Shown piece by piece: positions 24,476 to 34,082 of a stretch of 64,000 bases of DNA. Position numbers and translations under genes: made by a program. How positions within the stretch are numbered: the stretch's first letter is position 1; the number at the start of each line of letters is the position of its first letter. Source of the stretch: AC-38 sp033856025 (GTDB lineage: Bacteria > Actinomycetota > Thermoleophilia > Solirubrobacterales > Solirubrobacteraceae); the NCBI GenBank assembly GCA_033856025.1, contig JAWVFQ010000018.1, positions 1-64,000 of the forward strand, given 5' to 3'. The notes under the pieces were generated by a model. That model was not told the DNA's origin. It did not search any database and saw only the letters and a list, made by a program, of their open reading frames with translations.

Positions 24476-25962
24476 CAAGAGCTTGACCTCCTGTCCAGGG
24501 TGCGCAAATGGCCGCTGGCCACGCTCGCTCGGCGGTGGAACTCTGTCAGCTCAACCGTTCCCCGAACCCGGCTAGTGCCGTCCTGCCTTTGGCGGTCCTC
24601 AGCGAGCCATTTCTCCCTCAGCGGCTCGACCGGCAACTTCGTGGTCCCCAACACGGAGATGTAACCGCCATTGAGTACAGAGCGCCAATCGAGAGGTTCA
24701 GACCACCTCGGGGGCCGGTCCGCCGAGTCTTGATCCCAGGTCACCACATCATGGGGCGACCAGCAGAGCCGCTCGGCAGGTGCCAGCCCGTTGTCCAAAC
24801 CTTCAATCACAAAACGCAGCTCCGTCGCCAGCAGTGCGGGGTCCAGCGGCGCGTTGCCCAAGACGTCAGCAGGGGACCTGGCCAAATCCTCTGCAAGCGT
24901 GTCCAAGGCGATGTCGATCACGGCGGCGTAAGGTTCTTGCTTGATCGTGGCCGCCGCCGACGGTACGGCCTTAATGCGACTGGTGAACGCGGCTTTGACT
25001 TGGCTTTGCAGAGGTGGTGCCATGTGCTGAAAAAAGGCGCTGAGTTGCGTCTCGGCACGTGCCAGCCGCCACGCCAAGTGAGGATGGGTATGGCTACCAT
25101 CGTCATCGGCGCGGTAGAACCATTGGCGCGTGAGCGCAAATTCAAACAGGGCGAGGTAATACGCGGGACCAACAAGGCGCACCGCGAGCAAGTCGCAGGC
25201 TAGCTCGGTGAACCAGTAAAGCGCCTTTTCGCGCCGGGCCTTCCAGATGTCCGAGGTCTGAGAGGCGTGTATCCCTTCAGCCGCTTTGTGCGCCTGGGGG
25301 TCGGCGTTGCGCCACGCGGCGATGGCCGTCTCAAAGCGCCCCTCGGCTTGTGAGCGCTTCTTCTTGCCGTCGGGCCTACGGAGCGCGAGATGTGCCACCT
25401 CGTGAGCAACCAGGAGATGCTGAAGCACGTCACCTTCGGCCACCGCAGGGTATTGCACGTAAAGGAGCGTCGGCAAGCGTTCCAGCTGGTCGACAAATGG
25501 CGAGCCGCGGTTAACGAGACTTTGGCGCAGCCCTTCTAGTAGTGACGGACTTAGCGCATAGCCGCGGTTTTCACTGCCGCGAAAGATCAGTTCCGTGTTT
25601 GGCGCGATTTGGCGCGCCATACGACCGAAAGCGATGGCCAGGGGGTCAAACGCGCGCCCGTGGGATTTCACGACATAGTGCAACGGCTGGCCTACCAACA
25701 GCGCGGTTCGGCGGGCGGCACTCTTGATTTGCCTGAGCTCCCGCTCACGTGCGCCTGCGGCAAGGGACGCGCCTGCCAGCGAGCGCTGGCGGGTCAGGAC
25801 CTCGCGCAGGGCGTCCTCGATGACCATGCGCAGGGTCTCGAGGAGAAGCTGGGTACCAGCGAGATCGTCCCGATCAGCGTAGGCCGCTATATGACGATCA
25901 ACGTGCCGCTCTGCGGCGAGAAGCTGCGCTACCGCCCGGTCGAAGACCAGGTCGTCGGACAT
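24475..25962 (-). CDS. HExxH zinc metallopeptidase-like protein
   Basis: 495 residues, soluble, no signal peptide. The centre has HLLVAHEVAHLALRRP (HExxH, about residues 188-192) and about 80 residues later ALYWFTELACDLLAVRLVG, where Glu and Asp fit the third zinc ligand of gluzincin peptidases. N-terminal (1-120) and C-terminal (290-495) parts are helical and unassigned. It is second in a four-gene operon and its stop overlaps the dcd ATG. A peptidase coupled to a dCTP deaminase suggests an activator or sensor protease; that link is inference. Confidence 0.65.
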   Translation of the reverse strand: MSDDLVFDRAVAQLLAAERHVDRHIAAYADRDDLAGTQLLLETLRMVIEDALREVLTRQRSLAGASLAAGARERELRQIKSAARRTALLVGQPLHYVVKSHGRAFDPLAIAFGRMARQIAPNTELIFRGSENRGYALSPSLLEGLRQSLVNRGSPFVDQLERLPTLLYVQYPAVAEGDVLQHLLVAHEVAHLALRRPDGKKKRSQAEGRFETAIAAWRNADPQAHKAAEGIHASQTSDIWKARREKALYWFTELACDLLAVRLVGPAYYLALFEFALTRQWFYRADDDGSHTHPHLAWRLARAETQLSAFFQHMAPPLQSQVKAAFTSRIKAVPSAAATIKQEPYAAVIDIALDTLAEDLARSPADVLGNAPLDPALLATELRFVIEGLDNGLAPAERLCWSPHDVVTWDQDSADRPPRWSEPLDWRSVLNGGYISVLGTTKLPVEPLREKWLAEDRQRQDGTSRVRGTVELTEFHRRASVASGHLRTLDRRSSS

Positions 25963-25986
25963 ACGGGCGGGCTCCGAGTTCGGCGC

Positions 25987-26457
25987 CTAGACGAGGGACG
26001 AGTCAGTTGGGGCTTCTAGCTCCGCCTCGTATTCGCCCAGCCCGTCTAGCTGAGCAAGCGCGTCGAGGAACGGTTCCAGCTCGGCGTCGATCCAGACACG
26101 ATCGCTCTCGGTCAGCGTCCCGTCCGCCAAGCGCTCCACGATTGCGGCAGCCGTCACCATCCATTGGCGCAACGCTTCGGGGGCCACATCACGCTTGACC
26201 TTCTGGACCATGTCGTACCGGGCCAGGTCGTCTGAAAGGGAGCGCCCTGCGGTTGGGGATAGGTCGCTGCGCTTGACGATACTACTCGCACCGTTGGCTG
26301 ATCCAAGCAGCAAATCATCCAAGGAGTTCAGGCTCCGACGGTAAGCGTCCGTGAGTCGTAGAGACCCTTCCCGAAACTGGGAGAGAAGCAGGAGCACGGT
26401 ATCGGCCAGCGTGGCCGTGTTGGCGTACCGGGCAGCTAGCAGATCACGGTCATCCAT
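25987..26457 (-). CDS. Small helical protein, first gene of the dCTP-deaminase operon
   Basis: 156 residues from ATG 26457. Almost entirely helical by eye, acidic at the C-terminus (LGEYEAELEAPTDSSLV), no membrane segment, no Cys pairs, no family recognised. It is the first gene of the minus-strand operon, 24 bases before the metallopeptidase gene, and starts next to the shared regulatory region. It could be an adaptor, a substrate of the protease or an antitoxin-like inhibitor; nothing in the sequence decides between these. Confidence 0.6.
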   Translation of the reverse strand: MDDRDLLAARYANTATLADTVLLLLSQFREGSLRLTDAYRRSLNSLDDLLLGSANGASSIVKRSDLSPTAGRSLSDDLARYDMVQKVKRDVAPEALRQWMVTAAAIVERLADGTLTESDRVWIDAELEPFLDALAQLDGLGEYEAELEAPTDSSLV

Positions 26458-26588
26458 CGTCTACTCCTTGGAGGCTATCCGAGAGGACATGATGCCGGCA
26501 GCGGAACGACTGCCTGCGGCCTGACGCCTGGCGTTGATCCTCGTCCCAGGTCCGACACGGGAAGGGCGCTGAAGCGTACGGCACGCAC

Positions 26589-26600
26589 GTATCGTGATAC
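26589..26600. promoter_or_regulatory. Operator-like palindrome 1
   Basis: GTATCGTGATAC, a perfect 12-bp inverted repeat in the divergent region between the operon start (26457) and the winged-helix gene (26732). It shares the half-site GTATCG with the sites at 26680 and 26709. Confidence 0.5.
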
Positions 26601-26679
26601 CTCGTGCGGACGGAAGGAGATCCGTTGGAGAGCGTGGCCACGGCTCCCATGCTGAAGGAGGCTGAGAGCACGTCGAGTT

Positions 26680-26693
26680 GGTATCGCAATACC
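26680..26693. promoter_or_regulatory. Operator-like palindrome 2
   Basis: GGTATCGCAATACC: arms GGTAT/ATACC around CGCA. Same GTATCG half-site as its neighbours; about 92 bases from palindrome 1 and 29 bases from palindrome 3. Confidence 0.5.
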
Positions 26694-26708
26694 TGTTAGC
26701 TGCCACGT

Positions 26709-26727
26709 AAAGTATCGACGATACTTT
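26709..26727. promoter_or_regulatory. Operator-like palindrome 3, beside the regulator start
   Basis: AAAGTATCGACGATACTTT, a perfect 19-bp inverted repeat about a central A. It ends 4 bases before ATG 26732 of the winged-helix gene, so a protein bound here would block that gene's transcription or translation. This is the strongest of three related palindromes and the natural autoregulatory site. Confidence 0.7.
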
Positions 26728-26731
26728 GGGG

Positions 26732-27313
26732 ATGGCGCAGCGCACCGATGACGATCCGTTCGCCGATGCCGACCGTCGGCTGATCGCAGCTGCGTGCCGT
26801 GGCAAGGTCTCCGCGCTATCCGACATCGCCGCCGCGCTCGGACGCAAAGAGGGCGCGGTCCGCTCGAAGGTGTCTGGCATGGTCGATGCGGGGCTCCTCA
26901 CCGAGGAGCCGCCTCCGCGGTCGAGAACAAAGACGGGCTTTCGACTTGCTGTCGGGGCAATTCCGTTGCTCGAGGCAGCTGAGCAACGAGCAGTTGATCG
27001 GCCCGATCAGGAGCCGGGAAGGGTGGTGGAAAAAGGACAACGTTTGGTCCTGATCGACGGCGAGGACCTGCCTCGCATCGCTCTGGCCCTTCGAGAGCTG
27101 TCGGTTGAGCGACATGCGAGATGGATCGCACGGGTCGACGGGCGGCGGAGCCGGCTGCTTGTCGCCCTCGATGACGACGCGGTCCGTGCGGATGAGCTCG
27201 AAGCGGCTCTGCACCGCGTGCAGGGAAGCGTTACGCAGGCCAAGATCGACCAATTCTTCAGCCCCCACGCGTTCGCCCAGTGGCTCGATCGCATTAGGTC
27301 CGAGAGCGAGTGA
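26732..27313 (+). CDS. Winged-helix transcriptional regulator, divergent to the dCTP-deaminase operon
   Basis: 193 residues from ATG 26732 (a TTG at 26726 lies inside the palindrome). Residues about 12-58 form a winged helix (RLIAAACRGKVSALSDIAAALGRKEGAVRSKVSGMVDAGLLTEE). The remaining part has LVLIDGEDLPRIALALREL and RHARWIARVDGRRSRLLVALDDD, possibly a ligand-sensing domain; no family recognised. Three related palindromes lie between this gene and the divergent operon, so it is probably a repressor of both. Regulators of this arrangement (BrxR/CapW-like in principle) control other defence operons. Confidence 0.65.
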   Translation: MAQRTDDDPFADADRRLIAAACRGKVSALSDIAAALGRKEGAVRSKVSGMVDAGLLTEEPPPRSRTKTGFRLAVGAIPLLEAAEQRAVDRPDQEPGRVVEKGQRLVLIDGEDLPRIALALRELSVERHARWIARVDGRRSRLLVALDDDAVRADELEAALHRVQGSVTQAKIDQFFSPHAFAQWLDRIRSESE

Positions 27314-27678
27314 TGGGTCAACGCGCCTCAGTCGATTTGGGCGCGTTGCGCAAGAGATCGGACGAGGGATCGGACGTCTCCTTTGGTGTGATGCACGCCA
27401 TCGACACGAGGGGGCTGAGGGGGGAGCGAACACATGTTCGCATACGGGGCAAGCCCGGAAGCGCTGGTCGATGTGAAGCCGATCATCGCTGGCTGTGGTG
27501 GGTGCTGCAGACGGAGCCTGCCAGGCTCGATGAGCACAAGGAATCGATCGAGCGCATCGCGATGGTTCGCACAGAGAACGATGCCATTGCGCGGGCCGAG
27601 GTACCGCCGTGTTTGAACCGCCGCGTCGGAGACTCATCGATCGAGAAAGGGCGGTTTAGGCCGTGCTTCCCGAATTAG
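27313..27678 (+). CDS. Possible small protein coupled to the regulator
   Basis: 121 codons from ATG 27313, which overlaps the regulator stop (TGATG). The peptide is Arg-rich with VRIRGKPG, HRWLWWVLQTEPARLDEHKESIERIAMV and no recognised domain. The tight overlap and fair codon bias argue for coding; the lack of a fold and the irregular composition argue against. The next 340 bases (27679-28016) show no supported gene. Confidence 0.3.
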   Translation: MGQRASVDLGALRKRSDEGSDVSFGVMHAIDTRGLRGERTHVRIRGKPGSAGRCEADHRWLWWVLQTEPARLDEHKESIERIAMVRTENDAIARAEVPPCLNRRVGDSSIEKGRFRPCFPN

Positions 27679-28016
27679 AGCGGTAGGCCCGGGGGGGGCA
27701 CGCGCACCATCAAGCGAGCTGACCGCTCTAAGCCGGTAATCGCTGACCGTGCCGACCTATGACTAGCGCGACGAGATGGATAGATCCCTGACGTTGAGGT
27801 ACAGACGTTGGTTTCGTCGAGGCGCCACGGCTCTACGTCGCTCGACTCACCTACGCCGTCGGAGAACCGGGTACGAGGCCTCCACAAACTCTCGCTGGCG
27901 CTCAGTCAGGTCGGTATTTGACATCGCGCTCGACGCTATCCTGACCCAGGTCGGTTGGCGACGCTTCGACGGCGGCCTGTTTGGGCATGGCCGGCCCCGC
28001 TCGGATGGGGCCGCCG

Positions 28017-28744
28017 CTACTTCGGTATATCGCGTCCCTGACCGGCCGGACGACCCTTACGCGACTCCCACGCCTCGGAGTAGCCGAATAGCTCCTCGGT
28101 CGCCTTGGTCATCGCGGCCAGCAGCTCGTCCAGTGTGGAGAGCGGAATCTGCTCGGGCCGGAGCGGGATCGCGCCGGAGAGCCGTAGGCCGCCGCCGTCA
28201 GCGTCCCCATCCCCTTGCCGCACCTGCCACGCGGCGCGGACGTGCTCCGGGGAGAAGTGAACCCAGCTGGATGTCGCCGTGTACACGTCTTCTAACCACG
28301 GGTGCGCCGGCGTCGCGAGTTCGATCAAACGACGATCGGTGAGCCTCTGCCCCTCGGCGTCCTTGAACTTCCGGAACTCACCGCCGCCGAGTACGTCGGC
28401 CGCAATTTGGTCGGCACGCGGCGCCGTCGCCACGTACGACACGCGCGCGAGGCTGTCGACCTGCATACGCAGGATCGGAGCGGCCACGATGGGTTCCACC
28501 CGTCGAAGGCGCTGATGAACCCGTCAACCAGGGAATACGAGCGCGTCATCGCCGCACCGAGAACCAGGTCGATCGTGTAGAGGTTGCCATCGGACGCCGA
28601 GAGGAAGCGGCTCACGAGGTCGAGGTGATGGACACGCAGCGCGTCCAGGTAAGCGCGTGGCTCTGCAAGGTCGTCCTCGTAGACGACCGCCGGAGAACCC
28701 GGCGGCGGAAGGCGCGGGGTCTGAACTGGGGGCCGGTCTATCAT
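28017..28744 (-). pseudogene. Hypothetical protein gene broken by a frameshift
   Basis: Two minus-strand frames join into one protein: an upstream part from ATG 28744 (YLDALRVHHLDLVSRFLSA, YSLVDGFISAFDGWN) and a downstream part (PIVAAPILRMQVDSLARVSYVATA, LIELATPAHPWLEDVYTATSSWVHFSPEHV) ending at 28017. The frame changes near 28500 in a run of C, consistent with loss of one base. Intact it would be about 240 residues. The function is unknown; the style resembles hypothetical proteins found in phage-related or defence islands. It may be a true pseudogene or a sequencing error. Confidence 0.6.
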
Positions 28745-28887
28745 GCCTCAAGGATGGCGCGAGGCGACGTCATCCGCGTGCTTCTTTCAGCCTCCCGTAC
28801 GTGTCTCGTACGTGCCGCGCCCAAACCGGGTCGTAGGACGCCAAGGAGAGAGGCCGCGAATCCCCGGGCTAAAGGGGAAACAGGCAA

Positions 28888-28930
28888 TGGACCTAGCCGG
28901 GCTCGAACGGGCGACTTCCTGGGTGCGATG
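28888..28930 (-). repeat. Second truncated tRNA-Ala-like 3' end
   Basis: On the minus strand this resembles tRNA-Ala from the anticodon arm to the discriminator base, with a T arm (GCTCGAAC core) closer to that of the tRNA-Ala at 37580 than to the neighbour at 29060. The 5' half is missing. It is a more decayed attachment-site remnant, or a fragment of an element-borne tRNA. It lies 172 bases from the intact tRNA-Ala(CGC). The rest of 28745-29059 holds only the palindrome. Confidence 0.55.
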
Positions 28931-28963
28931 AGTGCCTGGGCCCACCAGCCCCGGGTGGGCCCG

Positions 28964-28983
28964 TTCAGGCACTAGTGCCTGAA
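28964..28983. repeat. 20-bp perfect palindrome, right copy
   Basis: Identical to 21940-21959; here one further base pair extends it to 22 bp (28963-28984). It lies 76 bases left of the intact tRNA-Ala(CGC) 3' end. The intervening sequence is diverged but alignable with that of the left copy. Confidence 0.85.
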
Positions 28984-29059
28984 CGAACTGCGGACTCTCG
29001 AGGCATCCATGCCGATCCGCCACCAAGAAAACCCCAACACGTGCAGGCCTTCCCCGATA

Positions 29060-29132
29060 TGGAGCTAGGGGGACTCGAACCCCCGACCTCCTGGGTGCGA
29101 TCCAGGCGCTCTCCCAACTGAGCTATAGCCCC
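29060..29132 (-). tRNA. tRNA-Ala(CGC)
   Basis: 73 bases, complete cloverleaf: 7-bp acceptor stem with the G3:U70 wobble that marks tRNA-Ala, D arm AGCTCAGTTGGGAGAGC, anticodon stem CCTGG/CCAGG with loop ATCGCAC (anticodon CGC, reads GCG), T loop TTCGAGT. CCA is not encoded. It appears to be the integration target for the elements on its left: its 3' part is duplicated at 22034 and, more weakly, at 28888. Confidence 0.95.
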
Positions 29133-29250
29133 AAGGCGCCCGCGGTGGCGAGACCGCGGGACGCGTCGCAAAGTGTAGTCCCGTCGCCTCCTGACCGAAC
29201 CCTTGCGTCGCCTCGCTCCTCGCGCAGTACCCTGACCGTGGGCGCCGACC

Positions 29251-31128
<1,878 letters not shown>

Positions 31129-31142
31129 GCTTGGGAGGCCGC

Positions 31143-31748
31143 ATGGGACTCCTCGACGACGCGATTCGAGAGCACCTGGAGCTCAAGCGACAGCGTGGCG
31201 CCGACCCCGCCGAGCTCACGCAGGACGAGCGCGAGGCGCTGGGCCCCGCTGTTCGCCAGTCCGCCGACGCCGCGACCGCCGAGGCCGAGCCGCCCGCGGC
31301 GGCCGAGCCCGGGCTCGCCCATGCCGCGGAGCCGGCCGCCTCGGGCGCCGCTCCCGGCGGTGCTCCGGCCTGGGAGGCCGCGCCTGAGACCGCTCCCGCG
31401 ACCGAGGCGGTCCCGCTGGAACCCGCCGTCCCCGACCCCGAGGCGCCGCCCCACCACGTCCAGGCGCCGGACGAGGGCCTGCTTCCCGACCCCGAGGCGC
31501 CGGCGCCCCACGCGACCGAGCCGGCCCCGGCCGACCCGGCCCCGGCGCCGCAGGAGACCGTCGCGTTCGACGCTGACGACATCTTCGCCGAGGACGACGC
31601 GCCCGTCCCGGCGGCGGCGCCCGACGAGGCGACCCCCGAGGGCGAGGACGTGCTGGAGGAGACCCCGGAGTTCCTCCAGGAGACACCGGAGCACGACCGG
31701 CTCTGGTTCGAGCAGAAGCCGCCCCGGGACTTCGACTTCGACGGCTGA
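31143..31748 (+). CDS. Disordered Ala/Pro/Glu-rich hypothetical protein
   Basis: 201 residues from ATG 31143. The first 30 residues are ordered and conserved-looking (MGLLDDAIREHLELKRQRGAD, helical), and the last 40 are acidic and aromatic (DRLWFEQKPPRDFDFDG). Between them lies a long Ala/Pro/Glu low-complexity region. Proteins with this N-terminal helix and variable acidic body are common in actinobacteria; the function is unknown. It follows the cyclase by 14 bases and precedes phzF, so it is probably in the same transcript. Confidence 0.6.
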   Translation: MGLLDDAIREHLELKRQRGADPAELTQDEREALGPAVRQSADAATAEAEPPAAAEPGLAHAAEPAASGAAPGGAPAWEAAPETAPATEAVPLEPAVPDPEAPPHHVQAPDEGLLPDPEAPAPHATEPAPADPAPAPQETVAFDADDIFAEDDAPVPAAAPDEATPEGEDVLEETPEFLQETPEHDRLWFEQKPPRDFDFDG

Positions 31749-31757
31749 GCGCCCCGC

Positions 31758-32609
31758 GTGGGCGAGCACCGGCTCACGTGGCTGGACGTCTTCGCGGCCG
31801 CGCCGCTCCAGGGCAACCAGCTCGCGGTCGTCCACGACGCCGACGGGCTGGACGAGGCCACCATGCTCGCGTTCACCCGCGAGACGAAGCTCTCGGAGAC
31901 CGCGTTCGTCCAGACGGCCGGCGATCCCCAGGCCGACTACCGCAACCGCATCTTCGACGCGCGCCAGGAGCTGCGGTTCGCCGGCCACCCGTCTCTGGGC
32001 GCGGCCGTCGCGGTGGCCGACGCGCACGGCGAGACGCGGGTCACCTACGTCCAGCAGACCCAGGCGGGACTCCAGCCGATCGACGTGACGCTCGACGGCG
32101 ACACCGCGGACGCGTCGATGCTCCAGGAGCCGCCGTGGTTCGGGCCCGAGCTCGACACCGCGGAGACGCTCGCCCTGGTCGGCCTGGACCCACAGGACGC
32201 CGACCCCGAGCTCCCGATCCAGGCGGTCGGCACCGGAGTGCCGCAGGTCATCGCGCCCGTCCAGGCCGACGCGCTGTCCCGGGCCAGACCCGACTACGAC
32301 CGGGTGGAGCCGTTCCTGGACCGCTTCGGCGCGGTCGTCCTCTACCTGGCCGCCTGCGACCCCGCGGCGCGGACCGCGCGGGCGCGCGCCTTCGGACATA
32401 CCCGCGACATGGGGGAGGACCCGGCCACCGGCAGCGCCGCCGGCCCGCTCATGGCCCACCTGCACGCCCGCACGGGCGCGACACGCGTGGACATCGAGCA
32501 GGGCGTCGAGATCGGCCGCCCCTCATGCCTGTCCTGCGCGATGGTGGGCGACCGGCCGCGCGTGAGTGGGCGGGTCGCGATCCTCGTGCGAGGCACGCTG
32601 CGCCTCTGA
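31758..32609 (+). CDS. PhzF-family isomerase/epimerase
   Basis: 283 residues, GTG start. Signatures: WLDVFAAAPLQGNQLAVV, RETKLSETAFV with the Glu used as general acid-base in PhzF, NRIFDARQELRFAGHPSLGAA, and near the C-terminus MGEDPATGSAAGPLMAHL. The fold is two diaminopimelate-epimerase-like halves. Most members act on unknown small molecules; no phenazine genes are present, so the name reflects family only. Two hairpins follow the stop. Confidence 0.85.
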   Translation: MGEHRLTWLDVFAAAPLQGNQLAVVHDADGLDEATMLAFTRETKLSETAFVQTAGDPQADYRNRIFDARQELRFAGHPSLGAAVAVADAHGETRVTYVQQTQAGLQPIDVTLDGDTADASMLQEPPWFGPELDTAETLALVGLDPQDADPELPIQAVGTGVPQVIAPVQADALSRARPDYDRVEPFLDRFGAVVLYLAACDPAARTARARAFGHTRDMGEDPATGSAAGPLMAHLHARTGATRVDIEQGVEIGRPSCLSCAMVGDRPRVSGRVAILVRGTLRL

Positions 32610-32616
32610 AACGCCG

Positions 32617-32634
32617 ACTGGACGGATGTCCAGT
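32617..32634 (+). terminator. Hairpin just after phzF-like gene
   Basis: ACTGGAC GGAT GTCCAGT: 7-bp stem, 4-base loop, 7 bases after the stop. There is no U-run, as is common for actinobacterial terminators; function is inferred from position. Confidence 0.4.
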
Positions 32635-32746
32635 CCGGAGCACCAAACCTTCAGCCTCCCTCCCGGGTTGGCGATCAGGACCGTGCGTCGAACTCCGGAG
32701 CGGTCCCGGACACCAAGCTTGCCTCGGAGGGCAAGGACGCCGTGGG

Positions 32747-32767
32747 AGCGCCCCCAAGTGGGGCGCT
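32747..32767. terminator. GC-rich hairpin between convergent genes
   Basis: AGCGCCCC and GGGGCGCT form an 8-bp stem with a 5-base loop, followed on the plus strand by TTCCGCGTTT. It lies between the phzF-like gene and the convergent gdh and could serve both. Confidence 0.5.
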
Positions 32768-32781
32768 TCCGCGTTTAACGA

Positions 32782-34059
32782 CTAGACGTACCCGCGCGTG
32801 CGGGCGGCCTCGAGCACGCGCTCGATCCCCGTCTCGAACGCGGCCACGCGCAGCGGCACGGGCTCGGCGTCCTTCGCCCGCCCGGCCACCTCGCGGTAGG
32901 CGCGGCGCATGACGTTGCCCAGCTTCTCGTTGACCTCGCGCTCGTCCCAGCGGAAGTGCTGGAGGTTCTGGACCCACTCGAAGTAGGAGACGACGACGCC
33001 GCCGGCGTTGGCCATGACGTCGGGCACCACGGTGACGCCGCGCTCGATGAGGATCTCGTCCGCCGCCGGGGTGGTCGGGCTGTTCGCACCCTCGATCACC
33101 AGCCGGGCGGCCAGGCGGTCGGCGTTGCCCTCGTGGATCATCCCGCCCAGCGCCGCGGGGATGAACACCTCGCACTCGATCTCCAGCAGCTCGTCGGGAC
33201 CGATCGCCTCCGCGCCCTCGAACTCGGGGACCGAGCCGCCCTGCGCCACGTGCTCGGCCAGCGCGTTCGCGTCGATCCCGGCGTCGCTGCGGATCGCCCC
33301 GTCGGCGTCCGACGCGCCGACCAGCTTCGCGCCGAGCTGCTGCATGATCCGCGCCGCCCACGAGCCGACGTTCCCGTAGCCCTGGACGACGAAGCGCGTG
33401 TCGCCGGGGCTGATCCCCAGCGCGGGCGCGGCCTCGCGGTACATGTAGACGACGCCGCGCCCCGTCGCCGCCTCGCGGCCGTGGGAGCCCTCCAGCGCGA
33501 TCGGCTTGCCGGTCACGCAGGCCGGCGTGTGGCCGTGGAGCTTGCCGTACTCGTCCATCATCCAGGCCATCACCTGGGCGTTCGTGCCCACGTCGGGCGC
33601 CGGGATGTCGCGGCTCGGCCCCAGGACCTTCTCGATCTTGTCCATGAACGAGCGTGTGATCCGCTGCAGCTCGTCGAGCTCGAGCTCGCGCGGGTTGCAG
33701 TTCACACCGCCCTTCGCCCCGCCGAACGGGATGTTCACGATCGCGGTCTTCCACGTCATGAGCGAGGCGAGCGCCCGGACCTCGTCGAGGTCGACCTCGG
33801 GGTGGAAGCGCACGCCGCCCTTGTACGGGCCGCGCGCGCCGTTGTGCTGGACGCGGTAGCCGGAGAAGACGTGGATCCGCCCGTCCCCGAGCTTGACCGG
33901 GATCTGCACCTGGACCTCGCGATACGCCGAGCGCAGGACCGCGCGCAGGTCGTCGGCCAGCTCCATCCGGTCGGCCGCCACGTCGAAGTAGTGGTTGACG
34001 ATCTCCCAGTTGGAGACCTCGGCCCGCGGGGACTCGTCGGTCTGCTCGGCTGTCGACAT
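32782..34059 (-). CDS. gdh: Glutamate (Glu/Leu/Phe/Val) dehydrogenase
   Basis: 425 residues. Typical motifs: VQHNGARGPYKGGVRFHP with the substrate-binding Lys, MTWKTAIVNIPFGGAKGGV with the catalytic Lys, DIPAPDVGTN, and a Rossmann site FVVQGYGNVG followed by SDADG, which suggests NAD preference. It interconverts glutamate and 2-oxoglutarate plus ammonia. Length and motif order fit the roughly 420-residue hexameric class. It stands alone on the minus strand, divergent from the small membrane-protein genes starting at 34083, with a 23-base gap that must hold both promoters. Confidence 0.92.
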   Translation of the reverse strand: MSTAEQTDESPRAEVSNWEIVNHYFDVAADRMELADDLRAVLRSAYREVQVQIPVKLGDGRIHVFSGYRVQHNGARGPYKGGVRFHPEVDLDEVRALASLMTWKTAIVNIPFGGAKGGVNCNPRELELDELQRITRSFMDKIEKVLGPSRDIPAPDVGTNAQVMAWMMDEYGKLHGHTPACVTGKPIALEGSHGREAATGRGVVYMYREAAPALGISPGDTRFVVQGYGNVGSWAARIMQQLGAKLVGASDADGAIRSDAGIDANALAEHVAQGGSVPEFEGAEAIGPDELLEIECEVFIPAALGGMIHEGNADRLAARLVIEGANSPTTPAADEILIERGVTVVPDVMANAGGVVVSYFEWVQNLQHFRWDEREVNEKLGNVMRRAYREVAGRAKDAEPVPLRVAAFETGIERVLEAARTRGYV

Positions 34060-34082
34060 GGGCGCCCGGTACGCTCGCGGGC

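Noticed and set aside
27776..28342. 188-codon plus-strand frame
   Set aside because: Overlaps the better-supported split gene on the minus strand and has no domain or ribosome-binding site.
9449..29132. Whole stretch from the integrase to tRNA-Ala as one element
   Set aside because: Possible, but the tRNA copies at 22034 and 28888 and the 11 kb distance from int to the nearest copy fit several accreted units better.
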